Positions 28,986 to 37,602 of a stretch of 64,000 bases of DNA are shown here, piece by piece. The translations under genes were made by a program, and so were the position numbers. The stretch's first letter is position 1, and each line of letters begins with the position of its first letter. The notes below the pieces were generated by a model. That model worked only from the letters and a program-made list of their open reading frames with translations. It was not told the origin of the DNA and ran no database searches. Source of the DNA: Thermococcus bergensis (GTDB lineage: Archaea; Methanobacteriota_B; Thermococci; Thermococcales; Thermococcaceae); assembly GCF_020386975.1 (NCBI RefSeq), contig NZ_JABFNK010000005.1, forward strand, positions 372,001 through 436,000, read 5' to 3'.

Positions 28986-29035
28986 TCTTTTGCAGTAAAA
29001 TTTATAAATGAGACCATAAAGTAGTGATTGGGTAC

Positions 29036-29111
29036 AGCCCCGTGGTGTAGCGGCCAAGCATGCGGGACTTTGGATCCCGCGACCGGGGTTCGAATCCCCG
29101 CGGGGCTACCA
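29036..29111 (+). tRNA. tRNA-Gln (TTG)
   Basis: Complete cloverleaf with encoded CCA. The acceptor stem is AGCCCCG/CGGGGCT, the anticodon arm CGGGA-CTTTGGA-TCCCG with TTG at 34-36, and the T-arm GGTTCGAATCC. A TATA element (AAAATTTATAAATG, about 28998-29011) lies about 30 bases upstream. The gene is bounded by one IS 50 bp upstream and another 31 bp downstream, in its T-rich terminator. Confidence 0.97.
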
Positions 29112-29142
29112 TACCATGGGCTCCAGACCAAACCTTTTTTTA

Positions 29143-30074
29143 ACCCTAGTTCCCACCACCTGTGAAGTTGTATAATCTGTCCAGATTCACGGCCAGAATC
29201 GCCCCTAAAATCCTGACAGCTAACCCCCTCAAACTAACACTCCTGCTCGGCCTCAGAAGAAACTCAGAAAACTTCGAAAACAAAGTCTCAATCCTCCTGC
29301 GAAAGTCAGACAAGTACTTGTAAAACTTCTTCTCCTCCAGATTACTAACCTGATTCTCCCGCTTCACCGGCGTGTAAACAACGCCAAACTTCAGGAATTC
29401 CTCCTGAAGTTCTCTACTAACGTAACCCTTATCCAAAAACAGAAAACAGCCAGAAAACTCCTCAACAATCACCCAGAACTTTTCCCTGACAACACTCACA
29501 TCATGCTTATTCGCCGGATCAACGGACAGCAAAGCCAGCAAATTTCCATCAGAGTAACAGGTCAGCTTGTACCCATAGTAAAACTTTTTTTAGAGGGAAC
29601 AAACCCAACTGCGGGCTTTTCAGAGATGACTTCTGAAGAACCCTCCTTATCCTTCCTGTTTTTTCTGGCCAACTCCTTGGTCTGAATGGGCTTTGAGTCC
29701 AGTATTCTAACGTATTCTCTGGCGTGTTTTTTGAATAATTCTTCCTGCGCTAGGAGCAGGAGTTTTTCGTGCCTGTTCAAGCGTTCTGTTAGTTTGTTGT
29801 ACCTGATTTTGGGGAACAGCTTCATTTCTTCGATTAGGACTCTGTAAGCGTGCTTGTAAACTCCGTTAAAGTGCAAGTGTGCTAGTATTGCGAAGGTTAT
29901 TAGGTCGTAGAGGCTGATTATTTCCCTGTGAGTGTTTTTCGGGTAGTGTTTGCTGATTATCGGATAGATTTCGGATTTTATGATCAGGATTTCCTGCTGA
30001 AAGTTCATAACAACCACCAATCAACCAAAAGACTTAAGTGCTTATAACTCTAACGATCTAATGGGAACTAGGGT
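29143..30074 (-). mobile_element. 932-bp IS982-family element, copy B
   Basis: 13-bp terminal inverted repeats as in copy A. An 8-bp duplication, TTTTTTTA, lies at 29135-29142 and 30075-30082, so it inserted into the oligo-T terminator of tRNA-Gln. Its coding sequence looks identical to copy A. Confidence 0.96.
29146..30008 (-). CDS. IS982 transposase (two frames, -1 shift), copy B
   Basis: Same as copy A: start at 30008 behind GGTGGTTGTT, first frame closing at 29562, T7 slip run at 29585-29591, second frame ending at 29146. The predicted frameshift product is about 287 residues. Confidence 0.88.
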
Positions 30075-30206
30075 TTTTTTTAAAACAATTATCACACGAA
30101 GTTTTCCTATGAATGAACTTTTCACTTGCAATACCTTTAAGTTAATTCTTCGTCTCATATGGCAAATTTATTAATCTCTATCTTCAATATCCTCAAGGTG
30201 GTAGCA

Positions 30207-30896
30207 ATGGTAAGGCTAATCTCCTTCGATGTCTGGAACACCCTTCTTGACATAAACGTTATGATTGAAAACCTTGTAAAAGCCCTATCAGAGCTTCTGG
30301 GAGTTTCTGAGAAGGAGATTATGGAAAATATCCTCAAAACAAGGGAGGAAATAAAAAAGATTAGAAAGTCCCAAAGCGGCAACCCGGAAAAAGCCCTTGA
30401 AGAAAGTCAGGAGCTCCTTGCAAAGGCCCTCGGAGTCGACGTTGAAATAGTGAAGAGGGCTGCGGCAAAAGCAACTCTGACCGTTGATGAAAGCATAGTG
30501 CTCCCGGGCGTTAAAGAGGCCCTTAAAGAGCTCCACGGAAAGTACATTATAACAACAACGGGCAACGTAATGTTCTGGCCCTCCTCGTACACAAGGCTCA
30601 TTTTAGAGAAGTTTGGATTAGCCAATTACATAACCAAGCAGTTCTACTCCGACGAGATTAAAGCCTACAAGCCCATGAAAGAAGCCTTCTTAGCTCCATT
30701 GAAATATTTCAACGTCTCTCCAAGCGAGGCAATACACATCGGTGACACCAAAGCAGAGGACTTCGAAGGAGCATTAAAGGCTGGAATGTATGCATGCTGG
30801 ATAAATCCAGAAGCAGAAAAAGTCGAGAGGATTCACGAGAGGGGCTTTGTAGTTAGAGAAACGAAGGATTTGCTGAAAGTGCTCTCTCAACTTTGA
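30207..30896 (+). CDS. HAD-superfamily hydrolase
   Basis: 229 residues. HAD motif I is SFDVWNTLLD near residue 6 (nucleophile Asp; Trp at a position often occupied by Phe or small residues), motif II is TTTGNVMFWPS, and motif IV is HIGDTKAEDFEGA near 180. A helical cap follows motif I. It is probably a phosphatase of a small metabolite, substrate unknown. The ATG at 30207 is chosen for GGTGGTAGCA just upstream. Confidence 0.82.
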   Translation: MVRLISFDVWNTLLDINVMIENLVKALSELLGVSEKEIMENILKTREEIKKIRKSQSGNPEKALEESQELLAKALGVDVEIVKRAAAKATLTVDESIVLPGVKEALKELHGKYIITTTGNVMFWPSSYTRLILEKFGLANYITKQFYSDEIKAYKPMKEAFLAPLKYFNVSPSEAIHIGDTKAEDFEGALKAGMYACWINPEAEKVERIHERGFVVRETKDLLKVLSQL

Positions 30897-30976
30897 TCTT
30901 TTAATATTGTTGCCAATTCCCCGGTATTTTTCAGCAATTTAAACTAAAAAGCACAAAGAGAAAAAGAATAGAAATT

Positions 30977-31924
30977 TCAAACCTTTATGCCGCCCATTAT
31001 AAGAGCCATGGCTGCCTTTTGAGCATGTAACCTGTTCTCTGCTTGATCCCAGACCACGCTGTTTGGTGAGTCTATGACGTCGTCGGTGACTTCCTCTCCC
31101 CTGTGTGCCGGGAGGCAGTGCATAAAGATGTAGTCCTTCTTTGCATGCTTTACGAGCTCTTTGTTAACTTGGAATGGCATGAATATCTTTCTCCTCTGCT
31201 CAGCCTCCGCTTCCTGTCCCATTGAGGCCCAGACATCGGTGTAGATTACATCGGCATCTTTAACAGCTTTAATCGGGTCGTGGAGGAGCTCAAAGCTCCC
31301 ACCGCTTTCGGCGGAATTTTCCTCAGCCCACTTGATAACTTTTGGATCTGGCTCGTAGCCCTCTGGGGTGGCAACCACCACATTAGCCCCAAGCTTGGTT
31401 CCGGCTATCATTAGGGAGTGAGCGACGTTGTTTCCATCGCCAACGTAGACAACTTTGAGACCTTCAATTCTTCCCTTCTTTTCTTTTATGGTCATGTAGT
31501 CAGCCAAAGCCTGGCATGGGTGTGCAAAGTCGCTGAGACCGTTTATGACTGGAACACTAGCGTATTTTGCAAGGTCAACAACGTCCTGGTGGTCAAAAAC
31601 TCTCGCCATTATTCCGTCCACATATCTGCTTAGAACTCTCGCGGTGTCTGCTATCGTTTCTCCCCTTCTCAACTGCAAATCTTGGGCATTTAGATATAAC
31701 CCATATCCACCAAGTTGGTAGATTCCAACCTCAAAGCTTATTCTTGTTCTTGTGGAAGGCTTCTGGAAGATCATAGCGAGGGTTTTACCCTCAAGAACGC
31801 GATGTGGCTTTCCAATCTTGTTCCAGATTTTCATCATTTCAGCTGTTTTGAGAATTGTCTCAATTTCTTCTCTTGTAAAGTCTTGAAGGCAGAGGATATC
31901 CCTTCCGGCTAAGCTCACTACCAT
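30977..31924 (-). CDS. argF: Ornithine carbamoyltransferase
   Basis: Forms citrulline from ornithine and carbamoyl phosphate. 315 residues. The carbamoyl phosphate site KPSTRTRISFE is near residue 52, HPCQALAD near 133, the ornithine-binding region near DVWASMGQE, and HCLPAHRGEEV near 263. The start at 31924 follows GGTGATGCAC. In Thermococcales this enzyme can work in carbamoyl phosphate use as well as arginine synthesis. No other arg gene is nearby. Confidence 0.95.
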   Translation of the reverse strand: MVVSLAGRDILCLQDFTREEIETILKTAEMMKIWNKIGKPHRVLEGKTLAMIFQKPSTRTRISFEVGIYQLGGYGLYLNAQDLQLRRGETIADTARVLSRYVDGIMARVFDHQDVVDLAKYASVPVINGLSDFAHPCQALADYMTIKEKKGRIEGLKVVYVGDGNNVAHSLMIAGTKLGANVVVATPEGYEPDPKVIKWAEENSAESGGSFELLHDPIKAVKDADVIYTDVWASMGQEAEAEQRRKIFMPFQVNKELVKHAKKDYIFMHCLPAHRGEEVTDDVIDSPNSVVWDQAENRLHAQKAAMALIMGGIKV

Positions 31925-32113
31925 GTGCATCACCGTCTAAAGTTGGCATTTCCGTTAATAACTATTTCGTCGTTAAAAAATATCCGGCGGCGAAAATTTT
32001 CAAAAAATTTCTGAAAACTAGTGGATAAACGTAAACTCAAACAGGGGTATGCTTTGCTAAAGTTTTCAACAAGGCTAATAAGGAGAGTCCCCTTTCTATT
32101 CCGGGTGTGTGTG

Positions 32114-32845
32114 ATGGACGGTTTGAAAGTCAAGCTAGTGAACTATACCCCAAAACCCTTAGAAACAGTAACCTGGGCTGCGTTGATAAGCTACTGGGAA
32201 GAGTGGGAAAGTGAAGCTTTTGAAAGAGTAACGAGGACAGACGTGGAGAATCATTTGCCGAGAGTTCTGGGCTACGGGCATGAGTCGATTTTGGAGCATG
32301 CTGTTTTTACCTTTGCGATTGAAGGGATAAGCAGAGTTGCCTCGCATCAGCTAATCCGCCACAGGATAGCCAGCTACACACAGCAGAGCCAACGCTATAT
32401 CAAGCTTAACCCTGAGGATGTTGAAGAGACGTTTGTTATCCCGGAGGGAGTTAAAGAAAATCCAGAGCTGTATGAAAAATGGAAAAAGCTTATGCGAGAA
32501 GCGATAGAACTTTACGAGGAGACTTACGCCAGGGGTATACATCAGGAAGATGCACGCTTCATTCTGCCTCAGGCAGTGAGAACTAAAATCGTAGTCACTA
32601 TGAACCTTAGAGAGCTCAAGCATTTTCTGGGTCTTAGAGCGTGTGAAAGAGCACAGTGGGAAATAAGAGAGGTTGCGTGGAAAATGCTCGAAGAAATAGC
32701 TAAAAGGGATGACCTGAGGCCAATAATAAAATGGGCAAAGCTTGGGCCGAGGTGTATTTCCTTAGGTTACTGTCCGGAAAGGGAGCTAATGCCCTCCGGC
32801 TGCTGGAAGAGAACAAGGGAGAAGTGGAGGAAACTGGCAGAGTGA
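32114..32845 (+). CDS. thyX: FAD-dependent thymidylate synthase
   Basis: Makes dTMP from dUMP using methylene-tetrahydrofolate (or an archaeal equivalent) and FAD. 243 residues. The ThyX motif RHRxxSxxxxSxR is present as RHRIASYTQQSQRY near residue 83, and HESILEHAVFTF precedes it. The ATG at 32114 fits relatives; a longer frame upstream overlaps the divergent argF promoter region. Confidence 0.95.
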   Translation: MDGLKVKLVNYTPKPLETVTWAALISYWEEWESEAFERVTRTDVENHLPRVLGYGHESILEHAVFTFAIEGISRVASHQLIRHRIASYTQQSQRYIKLNPEDVEETFVIPEGVKENPELYEKWKKLMREAIELYEETYARGIHQEDARFILPQAVRTKIVVTMNLRELKHFLGLRACERAQWEIREVAWKMLEEIAKRDDLRPIIKWAKLGPRCISLGYCPERELMPSGCWKRTREKWRKLAE

Positions 32846-32904
32846 AGAGCGTTAGGATCCTCAATTTTGTGCCATTTTAATAAGATGCATCCGGGGGAAA
32901 CCGC

Positions 32905-33561
32905 ATGGGTGCTGAAAAGAAGAGCATAATGGAGATCGTCCGCGAGGAAATAATGAGGAGGCCCGTTATCCAGGAGTGCATCCGTCTGGGGATCGTCAAC
33001 TACAGCGCCCTTGCGAGGCTCCTCATCGGGGAACTCGGCCTGGCCTTTTCGGTTCCTGCGGTTAAGATGGCGCTGATACGGCTCGGCGAGGAGCTCAAGG
33101 GCGAAAAGTCTGTCTTGGAGAGCCGGGTTAGGAAGGTCATCGGGGGTAGCATCATAGAGCTCCAGTCTGACGTGAGCGTGGTAACCCTCCCAAAGGAGGG
33201 GGTCTCCGGGATAATGGAGAAAATCTCGGCCATAATGGGGGAATCAAGGTTCTTCCAGCTGACCCAGGGAAGGGAAACGTTTACGGTAGTCATTTCAAGT
33301 GAGGACGAGGAAAAGGTGCTCAGCCTCGCAAGGGATGTCATCGAGATACTGAGGGAGCAGACCGCCCTCACCATAGTGAGTCCGGAGGGCATAATCAGCA
33401 CCCCTGGCGTTGTCGCCTTCATGGCCTCGGCGCTCTCCCTGAACGGCATAAACATAACACAAGTAATCTCGTGCTACAAGGACACGATTTTTGTGATCGA
33501 CCGCAGAGACGCCCCCCGTGCCTACCAGCTCCTCGAAGAGCTGATAAGGAGGATGCGATGA
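32905..33561 (+). CDS. ACT-domain regulatory protein, GC-rich
   Basis: 218 residues. An N-terminal helical part (IVREEIMRRPVIQECIRLGIVNYSAL) looks DNA- or partner-binding. Two ACT-like halves follow, from about 80 and about 150 (TALTIVSPEGIISTPGVVAF; ALSLNGINITQVISCYKDTIFVI). ACT domains sense amino acids. It resembles the family once predicted to control homoserine dehydrogenase, but I cannot confirm that. Its codons are strongly GC-ending, unlike thyX and nhaC on either side, suggesting recent transfer from a high-GC relative. Confidence 0.65.
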   Translation: MGAEKKSIMEIVREEIMRRPVIQECIRLGIVNYSALARLLIGELGLAFSVPAVKMALIRLGEELKGEKSVLESRVRKVIGGSIIELQSDVSVVTLPKEGVSGIMEKISAIMGESRFFQLTQGRETFTVVISSEDEEKVLSLARDVIEILREQTALTIVSPEGIISTPGVVAFMASALSLNGINITQVISCYKDTIFVIDRRDAPRAYQLLEELIRRMR

Positions 33562-33678
33562 TCTGTTCTATTTAGAACAAATTTCTGATATTTTGCTATT
33601 TTTGTTACAAAAAGAATAAAAACGTTTTCCTATTCTTTTCGACTGCGGAATTCAAATTCGAAGTAAGGAGGAGTGAAC

Positions 33679-35361
33679 ATGTCAGACTTTGGTGTGCTAT
33701 CATTGCTGCCTCCGCTGGTGGCCATTGGACTAGCAATATTGACGAAAAGAGTGCTCTTTGCTTTGTTCTTTGGAGTCTGGGTTGGAGGACTGTTAGTTGC
33801 AGGCGGAGACCCAGTAGGAGCAACGACGCAGACATTGAAGTGGATAGTGTTCAACATAGCCTCCGCATGGGAAGAGAACGGCCAGATAGTGACCGACCTA
33901 TGGAACACGAGAATACTGCTCTTTGATGCGTTGATCGGTGCGGGTGTTGCACTAATTTACAAATCCGGCGGAATGAACGCCATCGCGAAAGCCGTTACAA
34001 GGAAGATTAGAACCAGCAGAGCTGCTTCATTAATGGCCGCAATTTTCGGAACCATAATCTTCTTTGACGACTATACCAACACCATCATCGTTGGAAATAC
34101 AATGAGGCCGATAACAGATAGGGCGAGAGTCTCAAGAGAGTTCTTAGCCTATGCTGATGATTCCACGGCTGCACCAGTGGCGGTTTTGGCTGTTGTTTCT
34201 ACATGGATAGGCTATGAGCTCGGACTTCTAAAGGATGCAATCGCAAGTGTCGGAGAAAGCATAAGTGCGTACTCTGCTTGGTTTGCAAGCTGGCCCTACA
34301 GGTTTTACCCAATCTTAGCTATAATTCTTGTTTATCTGGTAGCAATTACCCACAGGCACTACGGTCCGATGCTCAAAGCAGAATACAGGGCAAGAAAAGA
34401 GGGTAAAGTCCTTCGTGATGGGGCACAGCCAATGATGACTACTGAAATTGACGTGGGAATGCCCATTGAAGGCAAGGAAAGCGTGTGGACATTCATACTT
34501 CCGGTGCTAACACTGGTAGCATTGACATTCATCGGTTTATGGGTTACCGGTGGGGGAAGTGCCACCTATGCCGAAGGAGGCTTCCAGGCAGTTCTGTCTA
34601 ACGCAGACTCAACATGGGCACTTGTTTGGGGTTCCTTTGGAATGGTCGTCGTGGCGATGGCACTCGTGATTGGAATGAAAATAATGAGCCTTAAGGAAGT
34701 CGAGGAGACTGTAGTTGCGGGTATGAAGCAGATGCACTTTGCAATGATGATACTTATTTTAGCATGGAGCATTAAGAGCGCGTGCGATGCCGTTGGAACA
34801 GCAGACTATGTAGTAAGCGTTGCATCAAAAGTCCTTTCTCCGGGATTGGTTCCACTGGTGGTCTTCCTGGTGGCAGCGTTCATCTCATTCACAACAGGAA
34901 CATCCTGGGGAACCTTTGCCATAATGATGCCGATTGCCGTCCCGCTGGCCTATGAGTTGAGTGGAAGCTTTGGTCCTGTGGTCTATGCGAGCATCGCCTC
35001 TGTCTTTGCCGGAGGTGTTTTCGGTGACCACTGCTCGCCGATAAGCGACACCACGATCATGAGCTCAATGTTCTCTGGCTGTGACCACATAGACCACGTG
35101 AGCACCCAGATTCCATACGCGCTCACAGCGGCGGCCGTCGGTGCTTTAATGCTCGTGCTGTTTGCCACTGGCCTGACTAATGGATGGATACTTTTGATAA
35201 TAGCAGTGCCCCTCCTGATAGTGGCCCATCACGTCCTAAGCGAGTGGTATGGGGCAAAAGTTGGAATCCCACACGGCAAAGTGCCGATATATGTTGTGGA
35301 GGAAAATATCGAAAGAACTGGTGGGGCAACTCCGAGAGGAGCTGTTCTCGGAGAGGAATGA
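33679..35361 (+). CDS. NhaC-family Na+/H+ antiporter
   Basis: 560-residue integral membrane protein with about 11-13 hydrophobic segments. FFDDYTNTIIVGNTMRPITD near residue 133, TGTSWGTFAIMMPIA near 410 and GDHCSPISDTTIMSS near 450 are characteristic of the NhaC/YuiF-type antiporter family. It exchanges sodium (or an organic substrate) for protons at the membrane. The ATG at 33679 has AAGGAGGAGTG upstream. Confidence 0.85.
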   Translation: MSDFGVLSLLPPLVAIGLAILTKRVLFALFFGVWVGGLLVAGGDPVGATTQTLKWIVFNIASAWEENGQIVTDLWNTRILLFDALIGAGVALIYKSGGMNAIAKAVTRKIRTSRAASLMAAIFGTIIFFDDYTNTIIVGNTMRPITDRARVSREFLAYADDSTAAPVAVLAVVSTWIGYELGLLKDAIASVGESISAYSAWFASWPYRFYPILAIILVYLVAITHRHYGPMLKAEYRARKEGKVLRDGAQPMMTTEIDVGMPIEGKESVWTFILPVLTLVALTFIGLWVTGGGSATYAEGGFQAVLSNADSTWALVWGSFGMVVVAMALVIGMKIMSLKEVEETVVAGMKQMHFAMMILILAWSIKSACDAVGTADYVVSVASKVLSPGLVPLVVFLVAAFISFTTGTSWGTFAIMMPIAVPLAYELSGSFGPVVYASIASVFAGGVFGDHCSPISDTTIMSSMFSGCDHIDHVSTQIPYALTAAAVGALMLVLFATGLTNGWILLIIAVPLLIVAHHVLSEWYGAKVGIPHGKVPIYVVEENIERTGGATPRGAVLGEE

Positions 35362-35409
35362 GCCCTTTTCTATTTTTCCATTTTAAAAAGTTAAAGCTTT
35401 AGAGAAAAG

Positions 35410-35901
35410 TCACTCTTTTAAAACCTCCTCCAGAGTCTTTTTCAACTCCCTATATGCTTCTTCGAGGGACTCTGGAATGACTTTCGTGTCTGCTATTACA
35501 GGCATAAAGTTAGTATCGCCGTTCCACCTCGGCACGATGTGGAGGTGAACGTGGTCGTCTATGCCAGCTCCCGCCACTCTTCCAAGATTTACTCCCATAT
35601 TAAACCCGTCTGGATTCATAGCTTTCTTCAAAACCTTTATCATAAGTTGGGAAAGCTTCATAATATCCAGAAGCTCCTCATCGGTGAGGTCTTCCCATTT
35701 TCCAACGTGTCTGTAAGGGGCTATCATAACGTGGCCGGGATTATAGGGATAGTTGTTCATGATAACGAAGGCATGCTCGCCCCTGTACAGGATTAGCCTC
35801 TCTTCATCGCGGTTTTCTTTTGGGAAATCACAAAATATGCAGCCGTTGTGTTTTGGGGAACGGATGTACTCGATGCGCCACGGTGCCCAGAGTATCTTCA
35901 T
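35410..35901 (-). CDS. HIT-family nucleotide hydrolase/transferase
   Basis: 163 residues. The histidine triad is HVHLHIVPRW near residue 107, and an N-terminal CIFCDFPKE zinc site is present, as in archaeal HIT proteins related to Ap4A phosphorylase. It likely acts on dinucleoside polyphosphates or adenylylated compounds. Divergent from the phosphoglycerate mutase gene. Confidence 0.88.
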   Translation of the reverse strand: MKILWAPWRIEYIRSPKHNGCIFCDFPKENRDEERLILYRGEHAFVIMNNYPYNPGHVMIAPYRHVGKWEDLTDEELLDIMKLSQLMIKVLKKAMNPDGFNMGVNLGRVAGAGIDDHVHLHIVPRWNGDTNFMPVIADTKVIPESLEEAYRELKKTLEEVLKE

Positions 35902-35994
35902 GCTCTCACCTCAATTGGGGGAAAACACTGGGATTAAAAAAGTTTCTCATAAACTTTTTAATTCTCCTTGGATATTCACTTCAGGTGGTATTGT

Positions 35995-37227
35995 ATGAAA
36001 AGAAAAGGGATTCTTATTATTCTCGATGGGCTCGGAGATAGACCGGTAAAGGAACTCGGTGGAAAAACGCCACTTGAGTATGCAAACACCCCAAACATGG
36101 ATAAGCTCGCAAAAATGGGGATTCTGGGCCAGCAAGACCCAATAGCTCCGGGCAAGCCCGCAGGAAGTGATACCGCACATCTTGCCATCTTTGGCTACGA
36201 CCCCTATCAAACCTACAGAGGAAGGGGCTTCTTTGAAGCTCTTGGCGTAGGACTGGACTTGGATGAAGACGACCTGGCATTTAGGGTTAACTTTGCCACA
36301 ATCGAGAACGGAATAATAACTGACAGGAGAGCTGGAAGGATAAGTACGGAAGAGGCCCACGAGCTTGCGAGAGCCATTCAGGAGAACGTTAAGATACCAG
36401 TGGAGTTCGTATTTGTCGGAGCAACAGGCCACAGAGCAGTTCTCGTGCTCAAAGGCATGGCCAAGGGATATAAGGTTGGAGAAAACGACCCACACGAAGC
36501 TGGAAAGCCACCGCACAGGTTTGAGTATGCCGATGAGGAGAGCAAAAAAGTTGCAGAAATTTTAGAAGAATTCGTGCAGAAAGCCCATGGGGTTCTTGAG
36601 AAGCACCCTATAAACGAGAAGCGCAGAAAAGAAGGAAAACCAGTCGCAAACTACCTCCTCATCAGAGGGGCTGGAACATATCCAAACATCCCGATGAAGT
36701 TCACCGAGGAGTGGAAGGTTAAAGCTGCTGCCGTTGTTGCGACTGCCCTAGTTAAAGGCGTTGCGAGGGCTATAGGCTTTGACGTCTATACTCCAGAGGG
36801 AGCTACCGGTGAGTACAACACCGACCCGATGGCCAAGGCAAAGAAAGTCGTTGAGCTCCTGAATGACTACGACTTTGTGTTCCTCCACTTCAAGCCAACC
36901 GATGCAGCAGGTCACGACAACAACCCCACGAAAAAGGTTGAAATGATAGAAAAAGCCGATGAAATGATAGGGTACATAATTGAGAATATCGACCTTGAGA
37001 ATACCGTAATAGCAATCACTGGCGATCACTCAACACCTTGCGAAGTTAAAAACCACAGCGGCGATCCCGTGCCTCTCCTAATTGCCGGTGGAGGAGTTAG
37101 GGCAGATTACGCGGAGAGCTTTGGCGAAAGGGAGTGCATGCGCGGAGGAATAGGAAGGGTCAGAGGAAAATACATAGTGCCAATGATGATGGACTTAATG
37201 GGGAGAACTGAAAAGTTTGGAGCTTAG
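35995..37227 (+). CDS. apgM: 2,3-bisphosphoglycerate-independent phosphoglycerate mutase (archaeal type)
   Basis: Interconverts 3- and 2-phosphoglycerate in glycolysis. 410 residues of the alkaline phosphatase superfamily. LIILDGLGDRP holds metal-binding Asp, AGSDTAHLAIFGY the active-site Ser, HFKPTDAAGHDN and TGDHSTPCEVKNHSGDPVP the metal ligands. The ATG at 35995 follows AGGTGGT. A weak TGM-like sequence lies just before the start, consistent with sugar-dependent control but not convincing. Confidence 0.94.
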   Translation: MKRKGILIILDGLGDRPVKELGGKTPLEYANTPNMDKLAKMGILGQQDPIAPGKPAGSDTAHLAIFGYDPYQTYRGRGFFEALGVGLDLDEDDLAFRVNFATIENGIITDRRAGRISTEEAHELARAIQENVKIPVEFVFVGATGHRAVLVLKGMAKGYKVGENDPHEAGKPPHRFEYADEESKKVAEILEEFVQKAHGVLEKHPINEKRRKEGKPVANYLLIRGAGTYPNIPMKFTEEWKVKAAAVVATALVKGVARAIGFDVYTPEGATGEYNTDPMAKAKKVVELLNDYDFVFLHFKPTDAAGHDNNPTKKVEMIEKADEMIGYIIENIDLENTVIAITGDHSTPCEVKNHSGDPVPLLIAGGGVRADYAESFGERECMRGGIGRVRGKYIVPMMMDLMGRTEKFGA

Positions 37228-37345
37228 CTTCTTTTTACTCTTCCTTGATTTTTGAAAGCCCTCCTCTTGTCGTCGATATCTTCATTTAGCAGCTTTGACT
37301 TGTATTGTATTCCATAGTTTCTAGTAGTCTTTAAGAGGTTATTTC

Positions 37346-37519
37346 TTAATTTCTCCTCATCCTTGCTTCCCAGCGAAGGAAAATAAACAGAAATATCATA
37401 AAAATCGTGATATAGTAGCTGATAGCAAAAGGCAGAACACCCATAATTCCCAATGTGTAGAGGGTAGCCAGAATTATAACAACTGGGAGCAACAACCTAT
37501 AGAGGCGTTTCCTCTCCAT
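37346..37519 (-). CDS. Small two-helix membrane protein
   Basis: 57 residues from the ATG at 37519, which has GGAGTGAAAGGA upstream. Two hydrophobic segments (about 10-30 and 33-50) are flanked by basic residues (MERKRLYR... and RWEARMRRN). No family recognised. A further 40-odd codons of charged sequence in another frame follow immediately (to about 37228) without a clear start, so a frameshift or a second small gene is possible. Confidence 0.5.
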   Translation of the reverse strand: MERKRLYRLLLPVVIILATLYTLGIMGVLPFAISYYITIFMIFLFIFLRWEARMRRN

Positions 37520-37602
37520 TCCTTTCACTCCGTGTTGGTATTCTCCTTGATTTTTAAACGTTTTGGAAAAAGAGTATAAAATCAGCTAACATTGGACTTC
37601 CT

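Noticed and set aside
28928-29131. N-terminal extension of the IS transposase frame through tRNA-Gln (start at 29131)
   Set aside because: It reads through the IS end, the target duplication and the tRNA gene. The real start is the GTG inside the element behind a conserved ribosome binding site.
35968-35994. Upstream start and TGM for apgM
   Set aside because: The longer start lacks a ribosome binding site, and the TGM-like sequence has three mismatches in twelve defined positions, so I did not list it as a site.
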